Both the position numbers and the translations under genes were made by a program. The notes beneath the pieces were generated by a model. It saw nothing but the letters and a program-made list of their open reading frames with translations, did no database searches and was not told the DNA's origin. Source: JACVRW01 sp963751105 (GTDB taxonomy: Bacteria > Actinomycetota > Thermoleophilia > Solirubrobacterales > Thermoleophilaceae). Taken from it: a DNA stretch of 64,000 bases. This document shows positions 52,354-59,179 of the stretch, piece by piece (positions within the stretch are counted from its first letter, which is position 1; the number at the start of each line of letters is the position of its first letter). The stretch lies in the NCBI GenBank assembly GCA_963751105.1, contig CAVVTG010000002.1, forward strand, positions 2,232,001 to 2,296,000, given 5' to 3'.

Positions 52354-53115
52354 TTGACCCGAGTGCCCTGGGTCGAGTCGCACTCGCTCTCCTTCTCCGC
52401 CCGCCACGAGTCGAGCCAGCGGTCGGAGGCCGCCGGAGTGCTCGCGGGGCTGGAGGAGTTCCGCACGCAGCTCGACGGACTGTTCGAGTACACCCCGGGC
52501 GAGATCGCCGTCATCCTCCACGCCCGCAGCGCAGCGCTCACCCTGGCCCACCCCTGGCTGCCGCTGGCTCGCCGCGTGAGCGCTCCCGCCGGGCGCAGGT
52601 ACTTCGCCGGCTGGTTCACCGAGAGCGACATCCACGTGCTGTCGCCGCCGGCCCTCGACTCGCGGGCGTCGAAGGTCGAGGGCTCGCGGGAGGCGCTGCG
52701 GCTATCGCCCGCACACGAGTACGCCCACGTGGTGATCGGGGCCAACAGCCCCGACCTCCCGCCACCGTTCTCGTACGCGGCCTTTCGGCGCTACGTCCGC
52801 TGGGCCTGGCTGTGCGAGGGGGCCGCCACCTGGCTGTCGGGGCAGACCCCCCACCTGCGACCGGCCATCGTGCGGCGGCTGCGCGAGGGCGGTCGCCCCG
52901 AGTTTCCGCCCTCGCCCGCGGACGCGATGCTCCTCGGTGGGACGATCTTCGACCTGCTCGAGCGCGAGGCCGGCTCCGCCGCCGCGGCGCAGCTCGCGGT
53001 GCGCCCGCTCGAGCGCGGCCCACGCTCGCTCCTGGTCGACGCCTTCGGGCGTCAGCTCCCCGGGGTGGAGCGCGACTGGCGCGAGGAGCTCGAGTCGCTG
53101 AAGGCGGCGCCCTAG
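52354..53115 (+). CDS. Putative zinc metalloprotein with HEYAH motif
   Basis: A protein of about 253 residues. The gluzincin-like site is SPAHEYAHVVIG, with a further Glu in WLCEGAATWLSGQ about 45 residues later, the spacing expected for the third zinc ligand of HExxH peptidases. The N-terminal part (HSLSFSARHE, GLFEYTPGEIAVILHAR) resembles proteins in which a peptidase-MA-like fold is preserved. No signal peptide is visible. The start is uncertain: TTG at 52354, GTG at 52363 or TTG at 52312. Confidence 0.68.
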   Translation: MTRVPWVESHSLSFSARHESSQRSEAAGVLAGLEEFRTQLDGLFEYTPGEIAVILHARSAALTLAHPWLPLARRVSAPAGRRYFAGWFTESDIHVLSPPALDSRASKVEGSREALRLSPAHEYAHVVIGANSPDLPPPFSYAAFRRYVRWAWLCEGAATWLSGQTPHLRPAIVRRLREGGRPEFPPSPADAMLLGGTIFDLLEREAGSAAAAQLAVRPLERGPRSLLVDAFGRQLPGVERDWREELESLKAAP

Positions 53116-53166
53116 CGGCGAGGAGCGCAGCCCGAGCGTCGGTCGGGCGAGCACCGGAGCTTCTTC

Positions 53167-54297
53167 CTACAGGCCGAGCGTCTTGGCGATGATGTTCTTC
53201 TGGATCTCCGAGGTGCCGCCGTAGATCGTGGTCACCACGGCGCTGCGCAGGTGGCGCTCCATCGGGTACTCGGTGGCGTACCCGTAGCCGCCCATGATCT
53301 GCACGCCCTCGAGGGCACAGCGCTTGGCCAGCTCGGTGGCCGCGAGCTTGGCCATCGAGGCCTCCTGGGGCAGCATGCGGCTCGGATCCTCGTCGGTGAG
53401 GGAGGCCACCCAGCGCACCAGCAGGCGCACCTGGGCGAGCTCGGTGGCCAGCTCGGCGAAGCGGTGTGAGAGGGCCTGGAAGCTGCCCACGGGACGGCCG
53501 AACTGGCGCCGCTCCTTGGCGTAGGCCAGCGCGTCGTCGAAGGTCCGCTGCGCCAGCCCGAGGGCGCTCGCGGCCAGGATCGTCCGCTCGTAGTTGAGAC
53601 CGGCCATCAGTTGGGTCCAGCCCGCCCCCTCGCCGCCGAGCAGCGCCTCCTCGGGGACACGGACGCCCTCGAGGTGGATCTCGTTGGTCTCCTCGCCGCC
53701 CAGCGTCTTGATCGGCGTGAGGGTCATCCCGGGCGTGTCGCGCGGCACCAGGATCATCGACATGTCCTCGTGGCGCTCGCCGGAGCCGGTGCGACAGACG
53801 ATCAGCACATGGCTCGCCTTGTGCGCGTAGGAGCACCACATCTTCGCCCCGTCGAGCACCCACTCGTCGTCCTCCAGCCGGGCGCGTGTCTTGAGCGCGG
53901 CCACGTCGGAGCCGGCGTCGGGCTCGGACATCGCGATCGCGAGCGTCCCGCCGGCCACCACGCGCCCGAACAGGTCGCGCTTCTGCTCCTCGGTGCCGAA
54001 GCGGTTGAGCGCCCCCACCACGATCAGGGTCACGCCGTAGCCTGCCACGGGGATCTGGCCGCGGGCGGTCTCCTCGAGAAACAGCGTGGCGTCCAGGAAG
54101 CTCCCGCCGGAGCCGCCGTATTCCTCGGGGATCTGAAGGCCGTACCAGCCGAGCTCACCCATGCGAGCGGCGACGGCGTTGTCGTGGCCGTCGTCGCCGG
54201 CCTCGAACTTCTCCCGCTCCGCGAAGTCGCGGATCGCCTCGACGAACGCGCTCTGCTCCTCGGACAGGCCCGTCTGCGTGCCCGCGGAGCTGATCAC
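53167..54297 (-). CDS. Acyl-CoA dehydrogenase
   Basis: A 376-residue FAD-dependent acyl-CoA dehydrogenase: LQIPEEYGGSGGSFLDATLF, AIAMSEPDAGSDVAALKTRA (FAD contact), EWVLDGAKMWCSYA, YERTILAASALGLAQRTFDDALAYAKERRQFGRP and QIMGGYGYATEYPMERHLRSAVVTTIYGGTSEIQKNIIAK, read in parts. The usual catalytic Glu position near the end is within IYGGTSEIQ. It introduces a double bond into an acyl-CoA thioester. GTG start overlaps the stop of the upstream acyl-CoA dehydrogenase gene. Confidence 0.92.
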   Translation of the reverse strand: MISSAGTQTGLSEEQSAFVEAIRDFAEREKFEAGDDGHDNAVAARMGELGWYGLQIPEEYGGSGGSFLDATLFLEETARGQIPVAGYGVTLIVVGALNRFGTEEQKRDLFGRVVAGGTLAIAMSEPDAGSDVAALKTRARLEDDEWVLDGAKMWCSYAHKASHVLIVCRTGSGERHEDMSMILVPRDTPGMTLTPIKTLGGEETNEIHLEGVRVPEEALLGGEGAGWTQLMAGLNYERTILAASALGLAQRTFDDALAYAKERRQFGRPVGSFQALSHRFAELATELAQVRLLVRWVASLTDEDPSRMLPQEASMAKLAATELAKRCALEGVQIMGGYGYATEYPMERHLRSAVVTTIYGGTSEIQKNIIAKTLGL

Positions 54298-55514
54298 GCC
54301 TGAACTGGCTCGCGCGGCTTGAAGCGGTTGAGCTCGCGTACCGCGATGACCATCTTGTGCACCTCGTCAGGCCCGTCGGCCACCCGCAGCCAGCGCCCCT
54401 GGCGCCACATCGCGGCCAGCGGCACGTCGTCGGACATGCCGAGCGCGCCGTGCACCTGCATGGCCCGGTCGAGCACGGTCTGGTGCATCTGGGCGGCGAT
54501 CACCTTGATCATTGAGATGTCCTGGCGGGCGGCGCGCTTGCCCTCGGTGTCCATCTTCCAGGCGGCGTGGAGCACCATCAGTCGCGCGGAGTTGATCTCC
54601 ATGCGCGACTGGGCGATGAAGTCCTGCACGAACTGCTTCTCGGCCAGCGGTCCGCCGAAGGCGTCCCGCTCGTGGGCGCGCTTGCACATGAGCTCGAAGG
54701 CGCGCTCGGCGGAGCCGATCGCGCGCATGCAGTGATGGATGCGTCCGGGGCCGAGCCGATCCTGGGCGATGGAGAAACCTCCGCCGCGCTCCCCGAGCAG
54801 ATTGCCCGCCGGCACGCGGCAGTCCTCGTATCGCACCTCCCAGTGACCGGGACCCGCGTCGTGGCCCATCACCGGGACCGGCCGGACGCCCACGAACCCA
54901 GGCGTATCCAGCGGCACGACGATCATCGACGCGCGCTTGTGCGGCGGCGCGTCGGGGTCGGTCACCACCATCGCGATGGCCAGAGCGGCTCCGTTGTAGC
55001 CCGAGGTGAACCACTTGTGCCCGTTGATGACCCATTCGTCGCCGTCGAGCTCGGCCCGCGACGCGAGGCCGGTGGGGTCGGAGCCCGCGGTGCCGGGCTC
55101 GGTCATCGAGAAACAGGAGCGCGTCTCGCCCTCGAGGAGGGGCGTCAGCCACTCTTCGCGCTGGTCGGCGGTGCCGTGCTCGGCGAGGATCTCCATGTTG
55201 CCCGTGTCCGGCGCCGAGCAGTTGAAGACCATCGGCGCCACGCCGCTGCGCCCCATCTGCTCGCAGAGCATCCCGTACTCCCAGTTGAGCAGCCCGGGCC
55301 CGAAGCGCTCGTCGGGCATGAACAGGTTCCAGAGCCCCTCGGCACGGGCGCGGGCGCGCAGATCGACCAGGATCTCGGGGTACGGGACGCCCGGGCGCAC
55401 CTCCCGGTCGAGCGCCTCCATCGCCTCGTGTTCCACCGGATCCACGTGTTCCTCAGTGAACTCGCGCAGCTGGTCGAGGAGGGTGGCGACGCGGTCAGAC
55501 GGGGCGAACTCCAT
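54294..55514 (-). CDS. Acyl-CoA dehydrogenase (ACAD10/11-like)
   Basis: A 406-residue acyl-CoA dehydrogenase of the group related to ACAD10/11: EGLWNLFMPDERFGPGLLNWEYGMLCEQMGRS, FNCSAPDTGNMEILAEHG, CFSMTEPGTAGSDPTGLASRA, WVINGHKWFTSG and MQVHGALGMSDDVPLAAMWRQGRWLRVADGPDEVH, read in parts. This group often acts on branched or hydroxylated acyl-CoA. A TAGGCT element eight bases before the ATG at 55514 indicates a leaderless promoter. It heads a two-gene operon. Confidence 0.91.
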   Translation of the reverse strand: MEFAPSDRVATLLDQLREFTEEHVDPVEHEAMEALDREVRPGVPYPEILVDLRARARAEGLWNLFMPDERFGPGLLNWEYGMLCEQMGRSGVAPMVFNCSAPDTGNMEILAEHGTADQREEWLTPLLEGETRSCFSMTEPGTAGSDPTGLASRAELDGDEWVINGHKWFTSGYNGAALAIAMVVTDPDAPPHKRASMIVVPLDTPGFVGVRPVPVMGHDAGPGHWEVRYEDCRVPAGNLLGERGGGFSIAQDRLGPGRIHHCMRAIGSAERAFELMCKRAHERDAFGGPLAEKQFVQDFIAQSRMEINSARLMVLHAAWKMDTEGKRAARQDISMIKVIAAQMHQTVLDRAMQVHGALGMSDDVPLAAMWRQGRWLRVADGPDEVHKMVIAVRELNRFKPREPVQA

Positions 55515-55542
55515 GGGCGCGGAGCCTACCGGGGCGCGCCCG

Positions 55543-55959
55543 TCAAACACCCTGCAGCAGCGCCCACGCGATCAGCGCCGCAACGCCGCCGCCCAGCGAG
55601 ACCACACCGATGAGCACGAGGGGATTGGCTCGCGCCGGCGGGGCGATCTCGCGCGAAGCCAGGCCGACATCCACGAGCAGCTCGTGCGCCACCACGGCGC
55701 CCGCCAGCGGCACCATCACGTCGCGCGGTCCGGCAGCGAGGAAGTCGGGAACGTCGAAGCCGGCCGTGCGCCGCAGCACGCTCGGCACGCCCTCCTCGAG
55801 CAGCAGGCCCTGGATGAACTCGGCCTCCGCCTGGTTTCGCCCACCCGCGACCCGCACCAGCTCACCCTCGGTGTAGACCGGGTTGATCTTGCGCGCGCGT
55901 CCGTGGGCCTCGTTCAGAGGAGCCTCGAGCGGCTCGGCCCCGGCGTCGACGAGGGGCAT
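55543..55959 (-). CDS. DUF2007-like protein; upstream zinc ribbon is in frame but has no start codon
   Basis: From the ATG at 55959 the protein is 138 residues: a DUF2007-like signal-transducing domain (RNQAEAEFIQGLLLEEGVPSVLRR, GPRDVMVPLAGAVVAHELL) and a C-terminal membrane helix (LVLIGVVSLGGGVAALIAWALL). The same frame upstream to about 56028 encodes a perfect zinc ribbon (CPSC at 56005-56016, CGSC at 55963-55974), but no ATG, GTG, TTG or CTG exists between it and a TGA. The real gene probably begins with the ribbon, and a start codon or one base has been lost. It follows mec, overlapping its end. Confidence 0.72.
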   Translation of the reverse strand: MPLVDAGAEPLEAPLNEAHGRARKINPVYTEGELVRVAGGRNQAEAEFIQGLLLEEGVPSVLRRTAGFDVPDFLAAGPRDVMVPLAGAVVAHELLVDVGLASREIAPPARANPLVLIGVVSLGGGVAALIAWALLQGV

Positions 55960-56023
55960 CCCGCACGAGCCGCAGAAGGTCTCACGGGGCGATCCCGCGC
56001 GACCGCAGGAAGGGCAGGCGAGC

Positions 56024-56413
56024 TCAGCCGACGACGAGCTCCTCCTCCTCCACCCGTCCGTCGGCGATGCGCCAGGCCCGCACCACCGGGGCGTCGCCGT
56101 TCTCGAGCGAGACGATCAGATAGGTCCAGTGCGGGTAGCTGGCCAGGTTGATGTCGGTCTGGGAGGGCTCGGCCGGGCTGCGCGGATGCGAGTGGTAGAT
56201 GCCGACCTCGAGGCCCTCGTCGTCGAGCTCGTTGGCTGCGAGCAGGCTCCTGGGATCGAGCGAGTAGCCGTAGGGCGAGTGACGCTCGTTCTCGGCCCGG
56301 AACACCTCCCGGACCTCGCCGTCGCGGGCGCTGAGATAGCCGCAGCATTCGTTCGGGGCGTCGTCGCGCGCGTGCGCGACGAGCTCGTCCCAGTGGACCT
56401 GCGAGATCCTCAC
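56024..56413 (-). CDS. mec: JAMM/Mec-type metalloprotease for a thiocarboxylate carrier
   Basis: A 129-residue MPN+ (M67) metallopeptidase. The JAMM motif is complete: Glu22 (PNECCGYL), His74 and His76, Ser84 and Asp87 in YHSHPRSPAEPSQTD. Small stand-alone members such as Mycobacterium Mec+ cut cysteine from the CysO-cysteine adduct, and relatives such as QbsD and HcyD trim residues after the Gly-Gly of carrier proteins. A CysO-like carrier ending Gly-Gly-Ala is encoded at 62422-62697. A TAGCCT element lies seven bases before the GTG start, so the gene is probably leaderless. Confidence 0.85.
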   Translation of the reverse strand: MRISQVHWDELVAHARDDAPNECCGYLSARDGEVREVFRAENERHSPYGYSLDPRSLLAANELDDEGLEVGIYHSHPRSPAEPSQTDINLASYPHWTYLIVSLENGDAPVVRAWRIADGRVEEEELVVG

Positions 56414-56420
56414 CGGGCGA

Positions 56421-56430
56421 AGGCTAGTGT
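56421..56430. promoter_or_regulatory. Overlapping divergent -10 elements (mec and ferritin-like gene)
   Basis: AGGCTAGTGT holds TAGCCT on the minus strand (56426-56421) and TAGTGT on the plus strand (56425-56430), sharing two bases. Each ends exactly seven bases before its start codon (GTG 56413, ATG 56438). Only 24 bases separate the two start codons, so two leaderless transcripts probably start back to back and cannot be made at the same moment. Confidence 0.6.
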
Positions 56431-56437
56431 GCGGCTC

Positions 56438-56995
56438 ATGCCGGCTTCGCTCACCAGGCGCTCGGCGTTGGGCGCGGGCGCGGCCGTCGCCGGCGCGCTC
56501 GCGGTGGAGGCCTGCGGCGGCGGCGACCCGCCGCCCTCCCGCGGTGCCCCGCCCGGTTCGGGGGCCGCTCTGCTCGGCTCCCTGCTGGCGCTCGAGCGGG
56601 CGGTGATCGCCGCCTACCGCGTCGCCGGCGAGGTGTTGCGCGGAGACGCCCGGGCCACCGCTCGCGCCATCGGCGAGCAGGAGCGCGAGCACGCCCGCAC
56701 CCTCGAGCAGTTGATAGGCAGGCTCGGTGGCGACCCGCCCGCGGGGCGCTCCGCGGAGGAGTACGAGCGCACCTTTCCCCGGCTCCGCTCTCAGGGTGAC
56801 GCGCTGCGCTTCCTCGAGGACCTGGAGCAGCGCCAGGTGCGGGCCTACCTCGAGGCACTCGCCGAGCTGCCCGAGCTCGGTCTGCGCCGCACGGCCGCGG
56901 AGATCGGCGCGGCCGAGGGGGCACAGCTGGCCGCGGTGCGGGTCCTCGACGGCCGTCCGGCGTCGCCAAACGCGTTCGAGACGGGAGCGCTGTGA
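56438..56995 (+). CDS. Tat-exported ferritin-like domain protein (first of pair)
   Basis: A 185-residue protein with a twin-arginine signal (LTRRSALGAGAAVAG) that ends in a lipobox-like VEAC, so it may be a lipoprotein. The mature part is a four-helix bundle of ferritin-like (DUF4439-like) type: LLALERAVIAAYRVAGEVL, IGEQEREHARTLEQLIGRLGG, FLEDLEQRQVRAYLEALAEL, EIGAAEGAQLAAVRVLDG. The ExxH-type pair in EQEREHA could bind iron. It is co-translated with a second such gene (GTGA overlap) and followed by tatA. Confidence 0.82.
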   Translation: MPASLTRRSALGAGAAVAGALAVEACGGGDPPPSRGAPPGSGAALLGSLLALERAVIAAYRVAGEVLRGDARATARAIGEQEREHARTLEQLIGRLGGDPPAGRSAEEYERTFPRLRSQGDALRFLEDLEQRQVRAYLEALAELPELGLRRTAAEIGAAEGAQLAAVRVLDGRPASPNAFETGAL

Positions 56996-57480
56996 CGCTC
57001 AGCCGTCGCGGGCTCCTGGCAGCCGGCGCGCTGCTCGCCGTGCCGGCGAGCGCGAGCGCCCAGCAGCGCACCGACGCGGAGATCATCGAGGAACTGCTCG
57101 TGCTGGAGGGCCGGTTGATCGAGGCTTACGAGGCGGCTCTGCGTCGCGAGGCGATCGAGGCCGGCCTCGGTGAGACGCTGCGCGACCAGGAGCGCGAGCA
57201 CGTGCGTGGCCTGGAGCAGGCCCTGGCCGAGGCCGGCGGCGGATCGCCGAGTGCGACGGTGCCCTCGCCGGACCTGGCGACCTCGCTGCGCAGCCCCCGC
57301 GCCTTCGCCGCCTACGCGCTGAGGCTCGAGCGCGAGGCCACCGCCGCCTACATCGACGCCGCATCGTCGGTTCGCCGCGAGGGCCTGCGTCAGCCCCTGG
57401 GCTCGATCATGGCCTGTGAGGCAGCCCACCAGGTGGCATTACGAGCGGCTGCCGGCCAATCCCTGGCCGGCGTGGGGTAG
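56992..57480 (+). CDS. Tat-exported ferritin-like domain protein (second of pair)
   Basis: A 162-residue protein with a twin-arginine signal (LSRRGLLAAGALLAVPASASAQ). The mature part repeats the ferritin-like pattern: EELLVLEGRLIEAYEAAL, LRDQEREHVRGLEQALAEAGGG, YALRLEREATAAYIDAAS and IMACEAAHQVALRAAAG. The DQEREH segment corresponds to EQEREH in the first gene, so the two are paralogs. They may form a mixed bundle outside the membrane that binds iron or another ligand. The stop codon TAG also forms the first bases of the tatA -10 element. Confidence 0.82.
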   Translation: MTLSRRGLLAAGALLAVPASASAQQRTDAEIIEELLVLEGRLIEAYEAALRREAIEAGLGETLRDQEREHVRGLEQALAEAGGGSPSATVPSPDLATSLRSPRAFAAYALRLEREATAAYIDAASSVRREGLRQPLGSIMACEAAHQVALRAAAGQSLAGVG

Positions 57481-57490
57481 CCTGGGTTAC

Positions 57491-57688
57491 ATGGGATTCT
57501 TCTCGGCACCGGGTCCGCTCGAGCTGATCGTGATCCTCGTGATCGCCCTGATCGTCCTCGGACCGGCCAAGCTGCCGGAGGCGGCCCGTTCGGTGGGGCG
57601 CGGGATGCGTGAGCTCAAGGACTCGCTGTCGGGCGACAACGACGATGACGACGAGCTCGAGACCCGCTCCGAAGAGCGCGCGGTCTAG
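57491..57688 (+). CDS. tatA: Twin-arginine translocase subunit TatA/TatE
   Basis: A 65-residue TatA: a short outside N-terminus, one membrane helix (LELIVILVIALIVLG), the hinge Gly-Pro (LGPAKLPEAARSVGRGMRELKDSL) forming the amphipathic helix, and an acidic tail (DDDDELETRSEER). TatA forms the pore for folded Tat substrates. tatC is not nearby. It directly follows two Tat-dependent ferritin-like genes. TAGCCT (57478-57483) lies seven bases before the ATG, so it also has its own leaderless promoter. Confidence 0.92.
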   Translation: MGFFSAPGPLELIVILVIALIVLGPAKLPEAARSVGRGMRELKDSLSGDNDDDDELETRSEERAV

Positions 57689-57727
57689 CGGCTCTCGTCG
57701 ACCGTAGCGCGGTCTCCACCTCACCCG

Positions 57728-58108
57728 GTGGCGTCGAAGCTCTTCCCGATGCTCTCCTGCGGCGACCTCGAGCGCTCACTCGAGTTCTACGCGTCTTTCC
57801 TGGGCGGGATCGAGACCTACCGCTTCCCCGACGACGGGGACCCCGCGTTCGTAGCTCTGAAGATCGGCGAGTCATCCGAGATCGGGCTCGGCCGCGTGGC
57901 CTCCGAGCCGCTCCACGGGCGCCCGCAGAGACCTGCGTCGGGGCACCGGGTCGAGCTGTGCGTCTACGTCAGGGACGTCGATGAGGCCTTTGCCGAGGCG
58001 CACGGGCGAGCGTTCGAAACGGTGACCGAGCCGGCCGACATGCCGTGGGGCGAGCGCACCGCGTGGATCGCCGATCCCGACGGCAACCTCGTCATGCTCA
58101 CCCGGTAG
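57728..58108 (+). CDS. VOC (glyoxalase-like) family protein
   Basis: A 126-residue VOC-fold protein: LFPMLSCGDLERSLEFYASFLGG (first module), PAFVALKIGESSEIGLGRV, and the second module ELCVYVRDVDEAFAEAHGRA ending ERTAWIADPDGNLVMLT. It resembles bleomycin-resistance and glyoxalase-like proteins; the substrate is unknown. The GTG start lies 39 bases after tatA. The 3' end meets cysM, seven bases between stops. Confidence 0.83.
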   Translation: MASKLFPMLSCGDLERSLEFYASFLGGIETYRFPDDGDPAFVALKIGESSEIGLGRVASEPLHGRPQRPASGHRVELCVYVRDVDEAFAEAHGRAFETVTEPADMPWGERTAWIADPDGNLVMLTR

Positions 58109-58114
58109 CCCGGG

Positions 58115-59092
58115 CTACCAGAAGGAAGCGGTCTCGAGCACGCCCTCTGCCTCGAGCTGCTCGATCGACTTCGAGTAGACCCCGGAGCTGAGGTACTTCC
58201 AGCCGTCGTCGGGCACGACGAAGACGATGTTGCCCTCGTCGATCTCGTTGGCCACTCGTACACAGATCGCGGCGATCGCGCCGGCGGAGACGCCCACGAA
58301 CAGCCCCTCCTCCTCGAGCAACTTCTTCGTCCACACCACCGAGTCGCGGTTGGAGACGAAGATCTTGCGGTCGAGCAGCGACAGGTCGATGATCGGCGGG
58401 ATGTAGCCGTCCTCCAGCGAACGCAGGCCCTGGACGAGCTCGCCCTGCATCGGCTCGGCAGCCACGATCAGGGTGTCCGGATCCTCTTCCTTCAAGCGGC
58501 GGGCGTTGCCCATCAGCGTCCCGCCGGTGCCGAGGCCGGCGACGAAGGCGGTGACCTCGTCGAGCTCCTCGAGGATCTCCACTGCCGTTCCGTTGTAGTG
58601 CGCGTCGGGGTTGGCCTGGTTGCCGTACTGGTAGGGCATGTAGTAGCCGGCATCGTTCTCGGCCAGCTCGAGCGCCATGGCCACGGCGCCGTTCGAGCCC
58701 TGGTCGCCGGGTGAGTAGACGATCTCGGCGCCGTACATCTTCAGCAGCTGGGTGCGCTCCGCCGTCACGTTGTCGGGCATCACGACCTTTAGCGGGTAGC
58801 CCTTGCGGCGGCAGATCATCGCCAGCGAGATGCCGGTGTTGCCCGAGGTCGGCTCGAGGATCGTCTGCCCCGGACCGATCAGGCCGCCCTCCTCGGCGCT
58901 CTCGATCATCGAGCGCGCCACCCGGTCCTTGACTGACCCGGTGGGGTTGTAGCTCTCGAGCTTGGCGTAGATGCGGACGCCCGGCTTGGGGCTCATGCGG
59001 CGCAGCTCCACCAACGGCGTGTTGCCGATCGCCTGGATGATGTCGCCGTACTTGCCCCCGCACGGCTTGTTGTCGAGCTGCGGCTCCAGCAC
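58115..59092 (-). CDS. cysM: Cysteine synthase, CysM type (O-phosphoserine and thiocarboxylate dependent)
   Basis: A 325-residue PLP enzyme. Lys55 in NPTGSVKDR binds PLP; EPTSGNTGISLAM and AGLGTGGTLMG bind substrate and phosphate. It resembles mycobacterial CysM more than CysK: LYQYGN-like PYQYGNQANPDAHYNGT, GWKYLSSGVYS, and Arg224 in VQGLRSL aligns by eye with Arg220 of M. tuberculosis CysM, which selects O-phosphoserine. It would use CysO-thiocarboxylate as sulfur donor. GTG start at 59092 has no ribosome-binding site; TATTCT ends seven bases upstream, so it is likely leaderless. Confidence 0.88.
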   Translation of the reverse strand: MLEPQLDNKPCGGKYGDIIQAIGNTPLVELRRMSPKPGVRIYAKLESYNPTGSVKDRVARSMIESAEEGGLIGPGQTILEPTSGNTGISLAMICRRKGYPLKVVMPDNVTAERTQLLKMYGAEIVYSPGDQGSNGAVAMALELAENDAGYYMPYQYGNQANPDAHYNGTAVEILEELDEVTAFVAGLGTGGTLMGNARRLKEEDPDTLIVAAEPMQGELVQGLRSLEDGYIPPIIDLSLLDRKIFVSNRDSVVWTKKLLEEEGLFVGVSAGAIAAICVRVANEIDEGNIVFVVPDDGWKYLSSGVYSKSIEQLEAEGVLETASFW

Positions 59093-59106
59093 TTCAGAAA
59101 GAATAG
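59091..59106 (-). promoter_or_regulatory. Shared sulfur-gene promoter motif at cysM
   Basis: On the minus strand the bases read CTATTCTTTCTGAAGT, containing the -10 element TATTCT and running into the GTG start codon. A sequence matching at 14 of 16 positions occurs upstream of the E1/rhodanese gene at 63929-63944. The match is far longer than a -10 element needs, so a common regulator is likely. Confidence 0.6.
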
Positions 59107-59179
59107 TACCCCGCGACCTTGCTCCGTGCGCCCGCTCCGGCGTAGGCTGCCGGCACCCCCGTCGCCGAGGAGTTTCAGC

